Assembly (NCBI GenBank): GCA_028281325.1
Contig: JANQKC010000021.1
Location: 1-64,000, forward strand
Length of the DNA: 64,000 nucleotides
Source of the DNA: Alphaproteobacteria bacterium
GTDB taxonomy: Bacteria > Pseudomonadota > Alphaproteobacteria > UBA8366
Direction: 5' to 3'
Shown here piece after piece: positions 46,054 to 56,129 of the stretch. The notes under the pieces were generated by a model. That model ran no database searches. It saw only the letters and a program-made list of their open reading frames with translations, and had not been told where the DNA came from. The translations under genes and the position numbers were made by a program. Every line of letters begins with the position of its first letter. Within the stretch, counting starts at the first letter, position 1.

Positions 46054-47484
46054 TCAGCACGCCGAACCCGAGGAGCGCCACGCCGATCCGAACCAGATGC
46101 GCGGCCGCAGCAACGTAACGCCGAGGAAGACGAGCAGCACGCCGCCGGCGCCGGACACGGTTAGGCTAAAGGGCAATAAGAAGTCGTCGCCGGTCGTCGC
46201 CGCGCCGGACGGGGTGAATCCGGCAAAGGCCAGCGCCAAGCCGGTCGCCCCGCTCACGACGCCGATCGTCCGGGTCACCATGGCGAGGCTGCCGGCGACC
46301 CCACGCTCGCGCAGCGGCAGGATCGCGGCGACGATTTCCATATAGGCCACCTGGAACAATCCGAAGCCGACACCCACCGTCGCGAGGCCGAGGACCATCA
46401 CCATAATCGACGTCATCGCATCCCACTGGCCGACGGCGAGCAGCCCCAACCCGACCAGAACCGCCCCGATCAGCGCCAACCGGGGCGCGGCGATACGGTC
46501 CAGCAGCCACCCGCCGGCCGGACCGGCGAGCACCATGCCGGCCGGACTCATCGCCAGCACGCCGCCGGCCAGCACGATCGACAAGTCCGTCATCCGATCG
46601 AGATAGAAAGGCACCAGGAACATCACGGCGAACCCGACCATGTTGACCATGACATTCGTTACATTGACCACGGTAAACACCGTGTTGCGGAAGAACCGCG
46701 GATGCAGGATCGGTTCCCGCGACCGTTTCTGTTGCCACACGAATCCGGCGAAACAGGCCACCGCGGCGATGGCGAGCAACAACGGCACCAACGGCTCGCC
46801 GGCGCCGGCATGGCGCGCCTGGTTGATCGCGAGCAGAAAGGTGCTGAGGCCAACCACCAGCAACGCCGCGCCGGCGATGTCGAAGGAGCGGGAGCCCGCT
46901 CCCGTTTGCGCTTTCGGCAGCAGAAAGAGCAGCATCAGGGTGACCGCGCACAACGGCACCCGAAACCAGAAAACCGATGACCAGCCCCACTCGGCGATCA
47001 ACAGGCCGCCGAGCGACGGTCCGATGACCCCGCCGAGCCCGAAGGCCATCGTGTAGATACCGAGCGCGCGGGCGCGGAACGATTCCGCGAAAAGCATCGT
47101 CGCCAAGGCCGGCCCGCAACTGATCACCAGCGCCGACCCGACACCTTGCAGCGCCCGGGCGAAGAGCAGCTCGATGAAGGTATCGGCCGCGCCGCACAGC
47201 GCGAAGGCGACCATCGATACGAGCAACCCGATCCCGAAGATGCGCCGATGCCCGACCAGATCGCCCATCTTGCCGAACACCAGCGTCAGGCTGGAGTAGA
47301 TCAGCACATAACAGATGACGACCCACTGCATGTCCTCGAGCGGCACCTCGAAGGCCCGCGTGATAGCCGGGAAAGCGATATTGACGGCAGAGTCGAGCGG
47401 CGCCGTCAGCGTCCCGAGACCAACGACGAAAAGCCCCAGCATCGCACGCGGTCCGACCCGCTCCGGCGACGTGCTGGCGGTCAT
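46054..47484 (-). CDS. DHA2-type MFS transporter (EmrB/QacA-like)
   Basis: A 476-residue, probably 14-helix exporter. Motif A-like GKMGDLVGHRRIFG and motif C-like FGLGGVIGPSLGGLLI are visible, along with the N-terminal LDSAVNIAFPAI typical of DHA2. Substrate unknown. It stands alone downstream of the Mrp operon and is unrelated in sequence position to the broken DHA2 gene at 15.7 kb. Confidence 0.88.
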   Translation of the reverse strand: MTASTSPERVGPRAMLGLFVVGLGTLTAPLDSAVNIAFPAITRAFEVPLEDMQWVVICYVLIYSSLTLVFGKMGDLVGHRRIFGIGLLVSMVAFALCGAADTFIELLFARALQGVGSALVISCGPALATMLFAESFRARALGIYTMAFGLGGVIGPSLGGLLIAEWGWSSVFWFRVPLCAVTLMLLFLLPKAQTGAGSRSFDIAGAALLVVGLSTFLLAINQARHAGAGEPLVPLLLAIAAVACFAGFVWQQKRSREPILHPRFFRNTVFTVVNVTNVMVNMVGFAVMFLVPFYLDRMTDLSIVLAGGVLAMSPAGMVLAGPAGGWLLDRIAAPRLALIGAVLVGLGLLAVGQWDAMTSIMVMVLGLATVGVGFGLFQVAYMEIVAAILPLRERGVAGSLAMVTRTIGVVSGATGLALAFAGFTPSGAATTGDDFLLPFSLTVSGAGGVLLVFLGVTLLRPRIWFGSAWRSSGSAC

Positions 47485-47596
47485 GGGCTACTCACGGCCG
47501 GGCGGCAAAGGTCCGGACCGACCATCGATGCTGGAATAGTGATCAGGGCAACTCTCCGGGTGTCCCGACAACACTACAGCATTGCGACCGCCCGTC

Positions 47597-47959
47597 CTAT
47601 TTTTCCCCATCCGATTTGTCAGGGGTGTCGTGCCGCACGTCGTCCCGCCTCAGGTCATCGATGACCGTCCCCTCCCAAAGCGGCACACCCTCGCGGTAGG
47701 CCGCGCGGCCGATCATATGCGCCGCGACCGGCGCCGTGACCAGGAGAAAGACGATCGTCGCCAAGGCGCGCGTGACGATGCCGCCTTCACCGAAATGGAA
47801 CGCCAACGCCAGCAGAATCAACCCGCAGCCGAGCGTGCCCGCCTTGGTCGACGCATGCATGCGAATCAACACGTCCGGCAACCGCAGCACGCCCAGCGCC
47901 GCCACGAACGCGAAGAATCCGCCAAGCACGATAAGCACCGCCACCACAATCTCCATCAT
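47597..47959 (-). CDS. mrpG: Mrp Na+/H+ antiporter subunit G
   Basis: A 120-residue, three-helix MnhG/PhaG subunit (GVLRLPDVLIRMHASTKAGTLG is diagnostic). Last gene of the seven-gene Mrp operon; it overlaps mrpF by 4 bp. Confidence 0.93.
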   Translation of the reverse strand: MMEIVVAVLIVLGGFFAFVAALGVLRLPDVLIRMHASTKAGTLGCGLILLALAFHFGEGGIVTRALATIVFLLVTAPVAAHMIGRAAYREGVPLWEGTVIDDLRRDDVRHDTPDKSDGEK

Positions 47960-48288
47960 GGCTTCGCCTCGTCGCCGGAAGAAGAGGAAGATTCCGCCGC
48001 CGAAGGGTCGGGGCCCACGCGGCGTTCGATGTATCGGGCCAGCACCACCGTCGCCAAAAAGGCGACGAGCGCCAGCGCGACGCCCACGTCAAGGAATGCC
48101 GGCCGGTCGGACGAGATCGCAACCAGAGCGCAAAACCCAACCGCCAAGATCGTCATAAGGTCGAGCGCCACGACACGGTCCGCGGCGCTCGGACCAAGCA
48201 GGAGGCGGATAAAGGAAAGCACGAAGGCCGCAACCAGGCAAAAGAAGCCGATATCCACCGCCCATGCGAGAATGACACCGCTTTCCAT
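47956..48288 (-). CDS. mrpF: Mrp Na+/H+ antiporter subunit F
   Basis: A 110-residue, three-helix MnhF/PhaF subunit (LLGPSAADRVVALDLMTILAVG motif, and FLDVGVALALVAFLATVVLARYIE). It overlaps mrpG by 4 bp and shares one base with the mrpE stop. Confidence 0.93.
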   Translation of the reverse strand: MESGVILAWAVDIGFFCLVAAFVLSFIRLLLGPSAADRVVALDLMTILAVGFCALVAISSDRPAFLDVGVALALVAFLATVVLARYIERRVGPDPSAAESSSSSGDEAKP

Positions 48289-48761
48289 CAGTTGAAGGCC
48301 TCCAGCACCTTTCGTTCGAGACCGTCCTTGATCTCGCGCCGGCTCTCCTCCGGGTCATCGATGAACATCGCATGGACATAGAGCGTCTTACGGTCATCGG
48401 ATACGTCGAGGCTCAACGAACCCGGCGTCAACGACACGAGATTCGCCACCACCATGATCTGGCCGTCGTCCTTCACATCGAGCGGCACCGCGATGATGCC
48501 GGGCCTGCTGCGGTGATCCGGCGTGATGACGTCCCACACCACGCGGAGGCTGGACACGACCAACTCGAACAAGAAGAAGAGGGCGAGTCCGATCACCCGC
48601 CAGACGCGGCCGAAATACGTGGTCTCGCCGAACAACGGCCGAACGGTCCAGAGCGCGAAATAGCCGACGACCAAGCCGCTCGCCAATGTCGGCCACGCGA
48701 AACTGCCCCACAGCGCGGCCCAGCCGGTCGCCAAAAGCCCATTGAGCAACAACAGCGTCAT
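48288..48761 (-). CDS. mrpE: Mrp Na+/H+ antiporter subunit E
   Basis: A 157-residue MnhE/PhaE subunit: helices near 5-50 and 58-80, then a cytoplasmic domain with RPGIIAVPLDVKDDGQIMVVANLVSLTPGSLSLDVS, the typical MrpE core. Overlaps mrpD by 4 bp. Confidence 0.93.
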   Translation of the reverse strand: MTLLLLNGLLATGWAALWGSFAWPTLASGLVVGYFALWTVRPLFGETTYFGRVWRVIGLALFFLFELVVSSLRVVWDVITPDHRSRPGIIAVPLDVKDDGQIMVVANLVSLTPGSLSLDVSDDRKTLYVHAMFIDDPEESRREIKDGLERKVLEAFN

Positions 48762-50260
48762 CGTGCACCTCGCAACACCGTCTCAACATAGGCGGCGGGA
48801 TTGAGAAGCTCCGCCGCGGATCGCTCGGCCGCGTTCACGAACGGCTCGGGATAGAAACCGATGCACAGCGTCAACGCCGCCAGCGCGGCGATCGGCAACA
48901 TCAGACAGGCCGTTTCCCGACGCCCCAACCGGCCCTGCACCTTCAACTCGCCATCGGGGTGCGGTTTCCAGAACCCTTCGCCCCAAATCTTGGTCATCGA
49001 AAACACGGTCAACAGCCCGACCAGCAGGGCGAACCCGGCGACAACGTAAGCTTCCGCATCGAGGCTCGCCTTGACCAGCAGAAATTTCGCCCAGAAGCCC
49101 GAAAGCGGTGGAAAACCGGCGAGCGAAAAGGCCGGAATGAGAAACAATACCCCCAAAACCGGGCGCGACTTATACAAACCGCCAATCCGGCCAAGGTCGA
49201 AGGAGCCCGTAAGGCGCTGCATGACGCCGCTGACCAGGAACAGGTTCGCCTTCACGATGATGTGGTGCACCAGATAAAAGACGGCGCCGGCGATCGCCAA
49301 CGGCGTGTATAACGCCAGCCCGAGGATCATGTAGCCGATCTGACTGATGATGTGGAACGAGAGGATCTTGCGGACCTGGCTCTGCGCCGCCGCACCCAGC
49401 ACGCCGGTCACCATCGTCAAAACGGCGACGACCAGCAACGCGCCGTGGGTATAGGCAATGTCGTGAGTGAAGATCAGCGTGAAGGTGCGGATCAACGCAT
49501 AGACGCCGACCTTGGTCAGGAGCCCCGCGAAGATCGCCGAGATGGCGACGGGCGGCGTATGGTAGGATGCCGGCAACCAAAAGAAGAGCGGAAACACCGC
49601 CGACTTGATCCCGAAAGCGACCAGAAACAGCACCGCGACCACCGTGAGCAGGCCGGTCTGATCGCTCGCCTGCACGGCGACATGCAAATCCGCCATATTG
49701 AGCGTACCGGTCAGACCGTACAGCAAGCCGATGCCGCCCAGGAAGAGGATCGTCGACACCAGATTGAGCGCGACATACTTGATCCCGCCGTCCAACTGCG
49801 CGCGGTCGCCGCCCAACACCAGCAGGCCGAAGGATGCGATGAGCATCACCTCGAACCAGACATACAGATTGAAGATGTCACCGGTGAGAAAGGCGCCGCA
49901 GACGCCGGCAATCAGAACATGAAACAGCGCATGGAAACCGAGCATCTCACGGCGGGCGTCGATGTCGGCCAAGGCGTAGACCGCAACCGCCAAACCCGAA
50001 ATGGCGGTGATCAAGACCATGATGACGCTCAACATGTCCGCGACGAGCGTGATGCCGAACGGCGCGGACCAGCCGCCCATTTGCGTCGCAAGGATACCGT
50101 CGGTCCAGACCCGCGCCACCAGCCAGACGGCCACCCACAATAACGCGGCGCTGCCCGCAATGCTGATGGTCCGTTTTAGCCGCGGCGCGGACCGGGTGGC
50201 GAATGTCAGGATCGACGTCGCGAGCGGAATCAGGATGGGCGCCGCAAGAAGCCAGGTCAT
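48758..50260 (-). CDS. mrpD: Mrp Na+/H+ antiporter subunit D
   Basis: A 500-residue proton-translocating subunit homologous to complex I NuoM/N. It has about 14 helices, the key glutamate in LYVWFEVMLIASFGLL, and the lysine/His-rich discontinuous helices (GIKSAVFPLFFWLPASYHTPP; FHIISQIGYMILG). Together with MrpA it drives Na+/H+ exchange. Overlaps mrpC and mrpE by 4 bp. Confidence 0.94.
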   Translation of the reverse strand: MTWLLAAPILIPLATSILTFATRSAPRLKRTISIAGSAALLWVAVWLVARVWTDGILATQMGGWSAPFGITLVADMLSVIMVLITAISGLAVAVYALADIDARREMLGFHALFHVLIAGVCGAFLTGDIFNLYVWFEVMLIASFGLLVLGGDRAQLDGGIKYVALNLVSTILFLGGIGLLYGLTGTLNMADLHVAVQASDQTGLLTVVAVLFLVAFGIKSAVFPLFFWLPASYHTPPVAISAIFAGLLTKVGVYALIRTFTLIFTHDIAYTHGALLVVAVLTMVTGVLGAAAQSQVRKILSFHIISQIGYMILGLALYTPLAIAGAVFYLVHHIIVKANLFLVSGVMQRLTGSFDLGRIGGLYKSRPVLGVLFLIPAFSLAGFPPLSGFWAKFLLVKASLDAEAYVVAGFALLVGLLTVFSMTKIWGEGFWKPHPDGELKVQGRLGRRETACLMLPIAALAALTLCIGFYPEPFVNAAERSAAELLNPAAYVETVLRGAR

Positions 50261-50655
50261 GCGTTTGCCCCGTCCTTGCCGTCACTTGCCGGGACCGCCG
50301 TCGGCGACTCTCCCTCGGCGATGCGCATGGCGTCGCCGTCGACCGTGCCGAGAACGCGCCAAGACCGATAGACCAGCACCAGCGTGAAGGCGAGCAAGCC
50401 GAAGCCGATGACAATCGCGGTCAGGATCAGCGCCTGCGGCAGCGCATTCGCCGCCTGGACCGCCGGCTCGGACAAGCCATCGGGCACAAGCGGCGGTTCG
50501 GCCTGGGTCAACCGGCCCGAGGCGAAGATGATCAGATTCGCCGCATTGCTCATGAGAATGAGGCCGAACAGGAATTTCACGACGTTGCGCCGGAGCATGA
50601 GATAGACGCTGGCGGCAACCAAAGCGCCGACGAGAACGGCCATGACGGTTTCCAT
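50257..50655 (-). CDS. mrpC: Mrp Na+/H+ antiporter subunit C
   Basis: A 132-residue NuoK-like subunit (VYLMLRRNVVKFLFGLILMSNAANLIIF; DALPQALILTAIVIG-type segment as ANALPQALILTAIVIGFG). Three helices and a hydrophilic tail. The ATG at 50655 lies 2 bp after the mrpB stop; a longer upstream frame is antisense-like noise. Confidence 0.93.
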   Translation of the reverse strand: METVMAVLVGALVAASVYLMLRRNVVKFLFGLILMSNAANLIIFASGRLTQAEPPLVPDGLSEPAVQAANALPQALILTAIVIGFGLLAFTLVLVYRSWRVLGTVDGDAMRIAEGESPTAVPASDGKDGANA

Positions 50656-50657
50656 CG

Positions 50658-51077
50658 TCAGTCCCCCTCTTCGAGCGCGAAGACGAAGGTGAGGACGGCC
50701 CCGATGACGACCAGATAGACGCCGATATCGAACATCAAGACGGTGCTTATCGGCAGCCCCTTGCTGTCCCCGTCGGCGCCGGCAAACCACCAGAGTCCGG
50801 TCAGGAAGGCGTCGCCCGCAACCGCCGCCAACAGTCCCGCAACCAGGGCCACGCCGAGCCCGATCATGGCGATCATGCGAGGGTCCATCCGCAGCGCGCG
50901 CCGGGCAGCGGCCGCGCCGTGTGCGATCGCGTAGAGCGCGTATCCGGTCGCGGCCAGCAAACCGCCGATAAAGCCGCCGCCCGGCTCGTTGTGGCCGCGC
51001 AGCAGCATAAACAGCGAAAAGACCAGCATCAGGCTGACCAGAATGCGGGTCGCGGCGCTAAGGATTACCGAATTCAT
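50658..51077 (-). CDS. mrpB: Mrp Na+/H+ antiporter subunit B
   Basis: A 139-residue MnhB-domain protein with four helices ([26 protein letters not shown] is the signature). Here it is a separate gene, not fused to MrpA as in some rhizobia. Overlaps mrpA by 4 bp. Confidence 0.93.
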   Translation of the reverse strand: MNSVILSAATRILVSLMLVFSLFMLLRGHNEPGGGFIGGLLAATGYALYAIAHGAAAARRALRMDPRMIAMIGLGVALVAGLLAAVAGDAFLTGLWWFAGADGDSKGLPISTVLMFDIGVYLVVIGAVLTFVFALEEGD

Positions 51078-53374
51078 GAGCCGTCTCCCGAAGCAGGCCG
51101 CGCCTTGAGGACGGCATAGGCCGCCAGTGCAGCCACGGCGACGACGGCAATCTCACCAAAAGTATCCAACGCCCGGAAGTCCACCAGGATGACGTTGACG
51201 ATGTTGCGGCCGAATGCGGCGGGAACGCTGTTTTCCTCAAAGAACACCGTGAGCGACCGATCGAAAGGCGTCTGCGTTACCGCAAGAAGCACCAACGCAA
51301 CAACCGTGCCGGTGCCGAGCGCCAGCGCGGCGTCGCGCCGCCGGCTCCAGCGCCGGGCCGATTCGACCGCGCTGAAATGCGGCAAGCGCAGCAACACGAC
51401 AGCGACCAGAATGACCACCAACGATTCGACGAGGAGCTGCGTGATCGCCACGTCCGGCGCGCCGAACAGCAGGAACAGAAGCGCGACCCCGACCCCGACC
51501 GCCCCAAGCGCCGTCATGGCCATCAACCGAGAGCTGGAAATGACGACCACGATCGTCGCCGCGAAGACAAGCGCGGCCGCGCCCCATTCGGCCAGCGCCA
51601 AGTCGGGCCAGCGGTCGGGCAAGGCGATGGCGTCGCGCAAGACCAATGTCGCCCCGACCGACAGGGCCAGCACCGCGAAGATAACCGCAATGTAGCGGCG
51701 CAATAGGCCAACCTGAATCCAGTCCGTTTGAAACGCCGCGATCCAGCGCAGACCGTGAAGGCAGCGGTCGTACACCTCGTCTCCCGAGATCATGCGGGCA
51801 TCGATCGCCGCGAGGATTTTGCGCAGACGCCAATGGCCGAAATAGATCGCGACGCCGAGCGAGAACGTCAGGATGCTCAGCGCAAGCGGGACGTTGATGC
51901 CATGCCACAGCGCCAGCTTGACCGTTTCCGGACGCCCGAGAATCGACGCCACCGCCGGCTGGACCAACGTATCCGCAACAAGCGCCGGCGCCAGTCCGAA
52001 CGCCAGTCCGGCGACAGCCAGCAATAAGGGACCGATCCACATGCGAATGGGCACTTCGATCGGCGGCTTGGGGGTGGATGTCCGCTTGCCGTAGAACGGC
52101 AGGAGCGCCACGATACCGGCGACGCCGACCATCAGCGCGCTGGCGATGACGGCGGTAGTCGCAACCACGACCGGTTCCGAAGCGATCGCCAGCGCGCCTT
52201 CGTATTTCAGTTCCTTGCCGATGAATCCGAGAAACGGCGGGAAACCCGCCATCGACAACGCCGACGCCGTGGCGATGAAGAGCGTTATCGGCATCACCCT
52301 GGCAAGCCCGCCCAATTGTCCGATCTCGCGGGTTCCCGTGCTGTAGTCGATATTGCCGACCACCAGGAACAACGCCGCCTTATAAAGAGAATGCACGATC
52401 AAGAAGGTGACCGCGGCGGCGACGGCGACCGTCGCCTCGGCCCCCAGGAACATGGTCAGGGTGCCGAGCGCCATCACCGTGGTATAGGCCAGCATCATTT
52501 TGAGATCGGTCTGCCGGATTGCGACCAGTGAGGCGAATATCGCGGTCACCGCACCGAAGATCGTCAAGGTCCAGATCCAGGCGTCGGTCCCGCTCAACAC
52601 CGGGTGCATCCGCGCCAACAGGTAGATGCCCGCCTTCACCATCGTCGCCGAATGCAGGAAAGCGCTGACCGGCGTCGGCGCGGCCATGGCATTCGGCAGC
52701 CAGAAATGAAACGGAACCTGCGCCGACTTGGTGAAAGCGCCGACCAGGATCAGGGTCAGGATCGCGCCATAATGCGGATGTGCGCGGATCAAATCCCCGC
52801 TCGCAAGGATTTCCGACAGCTCGTAACTGCCGGCCGCGTTACCCAACATGATGAACCCGGCAAGCAGGACCAAACCGCCCGCGCCGGTCACCAAAAGCGC
52901 CTGAAGCGCGCAACGGCGCGCCTTGGCCGATGCGTGGTCATAGCCGATCAACAGATACGACGTGATCGTCGTGACTTCCCAGAAGACGAACAGCGTGATC
53001 AGGTTGTCCGCCAGGACCAGCCCCAACATCCCGAGCATGAAGAGCGAGAGATAGAGAAAGAACCGGTTGAAGTGGGCATGGCCCGCCAGGTAGGCGGAAG
53101 AATAGGTCAGGATAATGATACAGATGACGCTGATCAAAAGGCCGAAGGTCAAGCTCAGCCCGTCAATCAGAAATGAAAATTCGACGTCCATACTGGGCGC
53201 CCACGGCACGGCCAACCGCACCGTCTCGCCGGTCGCGATTGTCGGCAGGAGAGTCGCCAGGAACAGGGCCGCGGCAATTGCCGGCAGCAACGCCAAACCG
53301 ACCGTCCCCATAGACGCCGGCGACAGCCGCACCGGCCTCGGCCGGTCCGTCCCATTGTTCGCCCGTTCAGTCAT
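51074..53374 (-). CDS. mrpA: Mrp Na+/H+ antiporter subunit A
   Basis: A 766-residue NuoL-like subunit with a C-terminal MbhD/MbhE-type extension (VEESLV-type region [19 protein letters not shown], then [32 protein letters not shown]). The key glutamate is in [17 protein letters not shown] and the translocation lysine in [24 protein letters not shown]. First gene of the Mrp operon; the YdcH-like gene lies 176 bp upstream on the same strand. The pump controls cytoplasmic pH and Na+. Confidence 0.94.
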   Translation of the reverse strand: MTERANNGTDRPRPVRLSPASMGTVGLALLPAIAAALFLATLLPTIATGETVRLAVPWAPSMDVEFSFLIDGLSLTFGLLISVICIIILTYSSAYLAGHAHFNRFFLYLSLFMLGMLGLVLADNLITLFVFWEVTTITSYLLIGYDHASAKARRCALQALLVTGAGGLVLLAGFIMLGNAAGSYELSEILASGDLIRAHPHYGAILTLILVGAFTKSAQVPFHFWLPNAMAAPTPVSAFLHSATMVKAGIYLLARMHPVLSGTDAWIWTLTIFGAVTAIFASLVAIRQTDLKMMLAYTTVMALGTLTMFLGAEATVAVAAAVTFLIVHSLYKAALFLVVGNIDYSTGTREIGQLGGLARVMPITLFIATASALSMAGFPPFLGFIGKELKYEGALAIASEPVVVATTAVIASALMVGVAGIVALLPFYGKRTSTPKPPIEVPIRMWIGPLLLAVAGLAFGLAPALVADTLVQPAVASILGRPETVKLALWHGINVPLALSILTFSLGVAIYFGHWRLRKILAAIDARMISGDEVYDRCLHGLRWIAAFQTDWIQVGLLRRYIAVIFAVLALSVGATLVLRDAIALPDRWPDLALAEWGAAALVFAATIVVVISSSRLMAMTALGAVGVGVALLFLLFGAPDVAITQLLVESLVVILVAVVLLRLPHFSAVESARRWSRRRDAALALGTGTVVALVLLAVTQTPFDRSLTVFFEENSVPAAFGRNIVNVILVDFRALDTFGEIAVVAVAALAAYAVLKARPASGDGS

Positions 53375-53550
53375 GATCGTATCAGGTTTCTTCGTCTTTT
53401 CTCGTTGTCGTTCAGATCATGCATCGGGCCGGCCGACACACTCAGGTCACTGTATCACACCCCTCTCGGCAACCGGCCGCCCAGGGGGCGGCCGATACCT
53501 ATCACACGGGAAGATTCAAAACACGAGACAGTTTCAGTGTTAGAACAGAA

Positions 53551-53823
53551 TTATTGTGCCCGTCCAGTTCCGGCCAAGTTGGACCCCAAATCCGTATCGC
53601 CGGACTGCCCATCGATTAGGCGCTCGATCGCGGCGATTGCATCCTTGGTGTGCAGCTTACGCCGTTTCATCTCCTGGATCGCGAATGTGTTCACGGCCGG
53701 CCGCGCGGTTTCCCGGCCGATCTGGTCTTCCAACTGTCGATGCGTTCGGACGAGAGAGTCATACCGGCGGGCGATCTCGGGCCACTGGGGGGCATGCGAT
53801 TTCACGGAAACGGTAGCGCTCAT
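53551..53823 (-). CDS. YdcH/DUF465-like small protein
   Basis: A 90-residue helical protein with the DUF465 pattern: RRYDSLVRTHRQLEDQIGRE, then IQEMKRRKLHTKDAIAAIE. Its Gly-rich tail is longer than usual. It overlaps the isocitrate dehydrogenase stop by 4 bp, implying translational coupling. DUF465 proteins have no proven biochemical function. Confidence 0.78.
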   Translation of the reverse strand: MSATVSVKSHAPQWPEIARRYDSLVRTHRQLEDQIGRETARPAVNTFAIQEMKRRKLHTKDAIAAIERLIDGQSGDTDLGSNLAGTGRAQ

Positions 53824-55334
53824 TGGTTCTCTCCTTGTGCCAACGTGAATCCGGCAGTGCCATCGAAATGCTGCAGTTTCTCAACATGCATCCAACGATG
53901 AATATCGCCGATCCGGGTCAACAGATCGCGTATATCCGCATCCGTGCAGGATCGGTCGCGGTCGGTCCATGCGAACCGGCAGCGCCAATGGTTCACGGTA
54001 TCCGTATGGCCGGTTCGGCCCGGGTAAACCTTCGTGCCGCGATTGGAGATCATCGAGAGCCGGAAGCCCGACGCGAAAACCGCCGTTTCCAGACTTTGGC
54101 CCAGCGCATCGGCGTTGCCCTTCCATTCGATGAAGACATCGACGCCAGCCATCTCGCGCGTGACTTCGCCGAGCGGGCCGTGAACCGCATCCGGAATCTG
54201 CAGCGGCGCGTATGTCCGATTTTCCAAGTGGCGGGACGACCTGCCGAAGTTGTCGATCACGGCGCCGGTGAAGGCGGCCGTGCCGACCGACTCGGCATCG
54301 CGCGCGATATCCGCGGTGAGATGGGTCCCGTCCTCCAGCGTACAGTACAGCGCATTTTCGACCACATCCGCCACTTCCTGTTGGCCAATATGCCGCATCA
54401 TCATGACTGCCGACAGAAGCAGCGCGGTGGGATTGGCCAGCCCCTGTCCCGCGATGTCGGGCGCCGACCCGTGGACCGCTTCGAACATGGCGACCTGACG
54501 GCCGAGGTTTGCGCTGGGCGCCAAGCCGAGGCCGCCGACCAAACCGGCGGCAAGGTCGCTCAGGATGTCGCCATTCATGTTGGTCGTGACCACGACGTCG
54601 AAGGATTCCGGCGCAACCACCATCTTATGGGCGCAGTTATCGACCACCAGGTGACCGGCCTCGAACTCCGGGAAGTCGGCGGCGACCGATTCGAAGGTCG
54701 ATTTGAACAGACCTTCGGTCAATTTCATGATGTTGGCCTTGGTCGCGCATTCGACCTTGTGACGCCCCTCGGCCTGCGCCAAGGCAAAGGCGAACCGTGC
54801 GATCTTTTCGCTGCCTTTGCGCGAAATCAGCTTGAGGCACTGCGCGACGTCCGGCGTCTGCATATGTTCGATGCCGGCGTAGAGATCTTCCACGTTCTCG
54901 CGGACGACGACGAAGTCGATATTCCGACCGCTGAACGGGGTCGCGATTCCCGGCAAGGCGCGGACGGGCCGCACGTTGGCGTACAGCTCGAAAATCTTGC
55001 GCAACGTGACGTTCGCACTCTTTTCGCCGAACCCGACCGGCGTTTCGAGCGGCCCTTTCAGCACAACGCCCGCGTTCTCGATAGCGTCCAAGGTTTTATC
55101 GGGCACGCCGGACGCAATGCCGTCGCGGAACACATTGGCGCCGGCGTCGCATATCCGCCAATCGATCGACGCCCCTGCTTCGTCGAGCACGCTCATCGCC
55201 GCTCGCATGACTTCGGGACCGACACCATCGCCGGGCAGGGCGACGACCGGATGGGTCACCTGTTTTGCGCGGTCCGGCGACTGCGATCGACCCGCGCCGG
55301 GCGACACGCTAGAAGAGTCTGCCTCGTACATCAT
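53820..55334 (-). CDS. icd: Isocitrate dehydrogenase, long form with extra C-terminal domain
   Basis: A 504-residue beta-decarboxylating dehydrogenase. The first about 360 residues carry the family motifs: [48 protein letters not shown], the aspartate-rich [20 protein letters not shown] and [25 protein letters not shown]. The remaining about 140 residues match the C-terminal domain of the Thermus/Rickettsia-type isocitrate dehydrogenases of about 500 residues. Substrate isocitrate is the best call; coenzyme choice is uncertain. It may be a second, stress-related isozyme given its neighbours. Confidence 0.85.
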   Translation of the reverse strand: MMYEADSSSVSPGAGRSQSPDRAKQVTHPVVALPGDGVGPEVMRAAMSVLDEAGASIDWRICDAGANVFRDGIASGVPDKTLDAIENAGVVLKGPLETPVGFGEKSANVTLRKIFELYANVRPVRALPGIATPFSGRNIDFVVVRENVEDLYAGIEHMQTPDVAQCLKLISRKGSEKIARFAFALAQAEGRHKVECATKANIMKLTEGLFKSTFESVAADFPEFEAGHLVVDNCAHKMVVAPESFDVVVTTNMNGDILSDLAAGLVGGLGLAPSANLGRQVAMFEAVHGSAPDIAGQGLANPTALLLSAVMMMRHIGQQEVADVVENALYCTLEDGTHLTADIARDAESVGTAAFTGAVIDNFGRSSRHLENRTYAPLQIPDAVHGPLGEVTREMAGVDVFIEWKGNADALGQSLETAVFASGFRLSMISNRGTKVYPGRTGHTDTVNHWRCRFAWTDRDRSCTDADIRDLLTRIGDIHRWMHVEKLQHFDGTAGFTLAQGENQ

Positions 55335-55843
55335 GGCGTGTCACCGCCCGCTCGACCGATTCGTATCCAGCCTTGCCTCTTTTTCATTGGGCGCTCCCCA
55401 GGTTTCAGGTTTCATCGAACGGTCGCCGAGTAGATATGTGGGCGCGCGCCTTATTGTCCCAATCGATATGGCGTCGATGCGTGATAGGTTTTTCCGATTG
55501 CGGTCGATCCCTATGGCAATGGAAAAACAATCGGCGCACTTGACCCCACCCATGCGGACACCACTTCGCCGAGAGTCCCGTGTTCGACGGCGGCGCCGGG
55601 TCGGGGATGTTTACCGGCGTCTCGACTCCGAGATAAAGCCGACACCATGCGCGGGCAAACAGGCCGTCGCGACGCCCCCTTTTTCCGGATTCGCGGTAAT
55701 CGCCTGCGCAGGACGGCGTAGCCCAACAAGCTGTGCGTTGAGCCACGACCGTCAAAGACTGACGTCTATCGCAGCGCCTGATCGCGCCAACCGAGACCGA
55801 TGCGCTTTTCGTGCGGAATATCCTATGAGGCGATTTCGTCGCG
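55335..55843. other. 509-bp gap with promoter region of the icd transcription unit
   Basis: No credible gene. Frames of up to 116 codons on the minus strand here have arginine/proline-rich, non-protein-like translations. The gap contains an OxyR-type element at 55484-55498, about 150 bp upstream of icd. No terminator is seen after atpE. Confidence 0.55.
55484..55498. promoter_or_regulatory. OxyR-type element upstream of icd
   Basis: ATAG-GTTTTTC-CGAT fits ATAG-N7-CTAT with one mismatch and includes the LysR T-N11-A core. It is about 150 bp upstream of the icd start codon and shares the GNTTTTTCC-type centre with the other elements of this block. Confidence 0.45.
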
Positions 55844-56071
55844 TCACATGACGAAGAGGATGATGAAGGAGATGATCAGCGCGAACAGGGCGATCGCTTC
55901 GGTAAGCGCAAATCCCAGCAAGCCGACGGGCTGTAGTTTCTCACCCGCACCGGGATTGCGCGCCACGGCGGAAATCCAGTCGGAGAAAATCTTCCCCAAC
56001 GCCATCGCGACGCCAAAGAGGGGAAGGATGGCCACCGCGGCCGCCAGTAGCCGCATACCTTGGTCAGTCAT
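55844..56071 (-). CDS. atpE: F-type ATP synthase subunit c (orphan F0 pair)
   Basis: A 75-residue, two-helix proteolipid with the polar loop VARNPGAG (R38, N39, P40) and ion-binding carboxylate E58 in GFALTEAIALF. Residues flanking E58 (A59, F63) and L25 in helix 1 replace the Ser/Tyr/Gln of Na+-binding rings, so a proton site is predicted. It follows atpB by 58 bp. No b/b', delta or F1 genes follow; this looks like an extra a/c pair rather than the main operon. Confidence 0.9.
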   Translation of the reverse strand: MTDQGMRLLAAAVAILPLFGVAMALGKIFSDWISAVARNPGAGEKLQPVGLLGFALTEAIALFALIISFIILFVM

Positions 56072-56129
56072 GACGATAACTCCTTTTATTATAACAATTG
56101 CGTGATGGGGTTAGAGGACGGCGCGGCCG

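Noticed and set aside
55405-55755. 116-codon minus-strand frame in the icd-atpE gap
   Set aside because: Composition is unlike a protein (Arg, Trp, Cys, His scattered) and no ribosome site or homology is seen.
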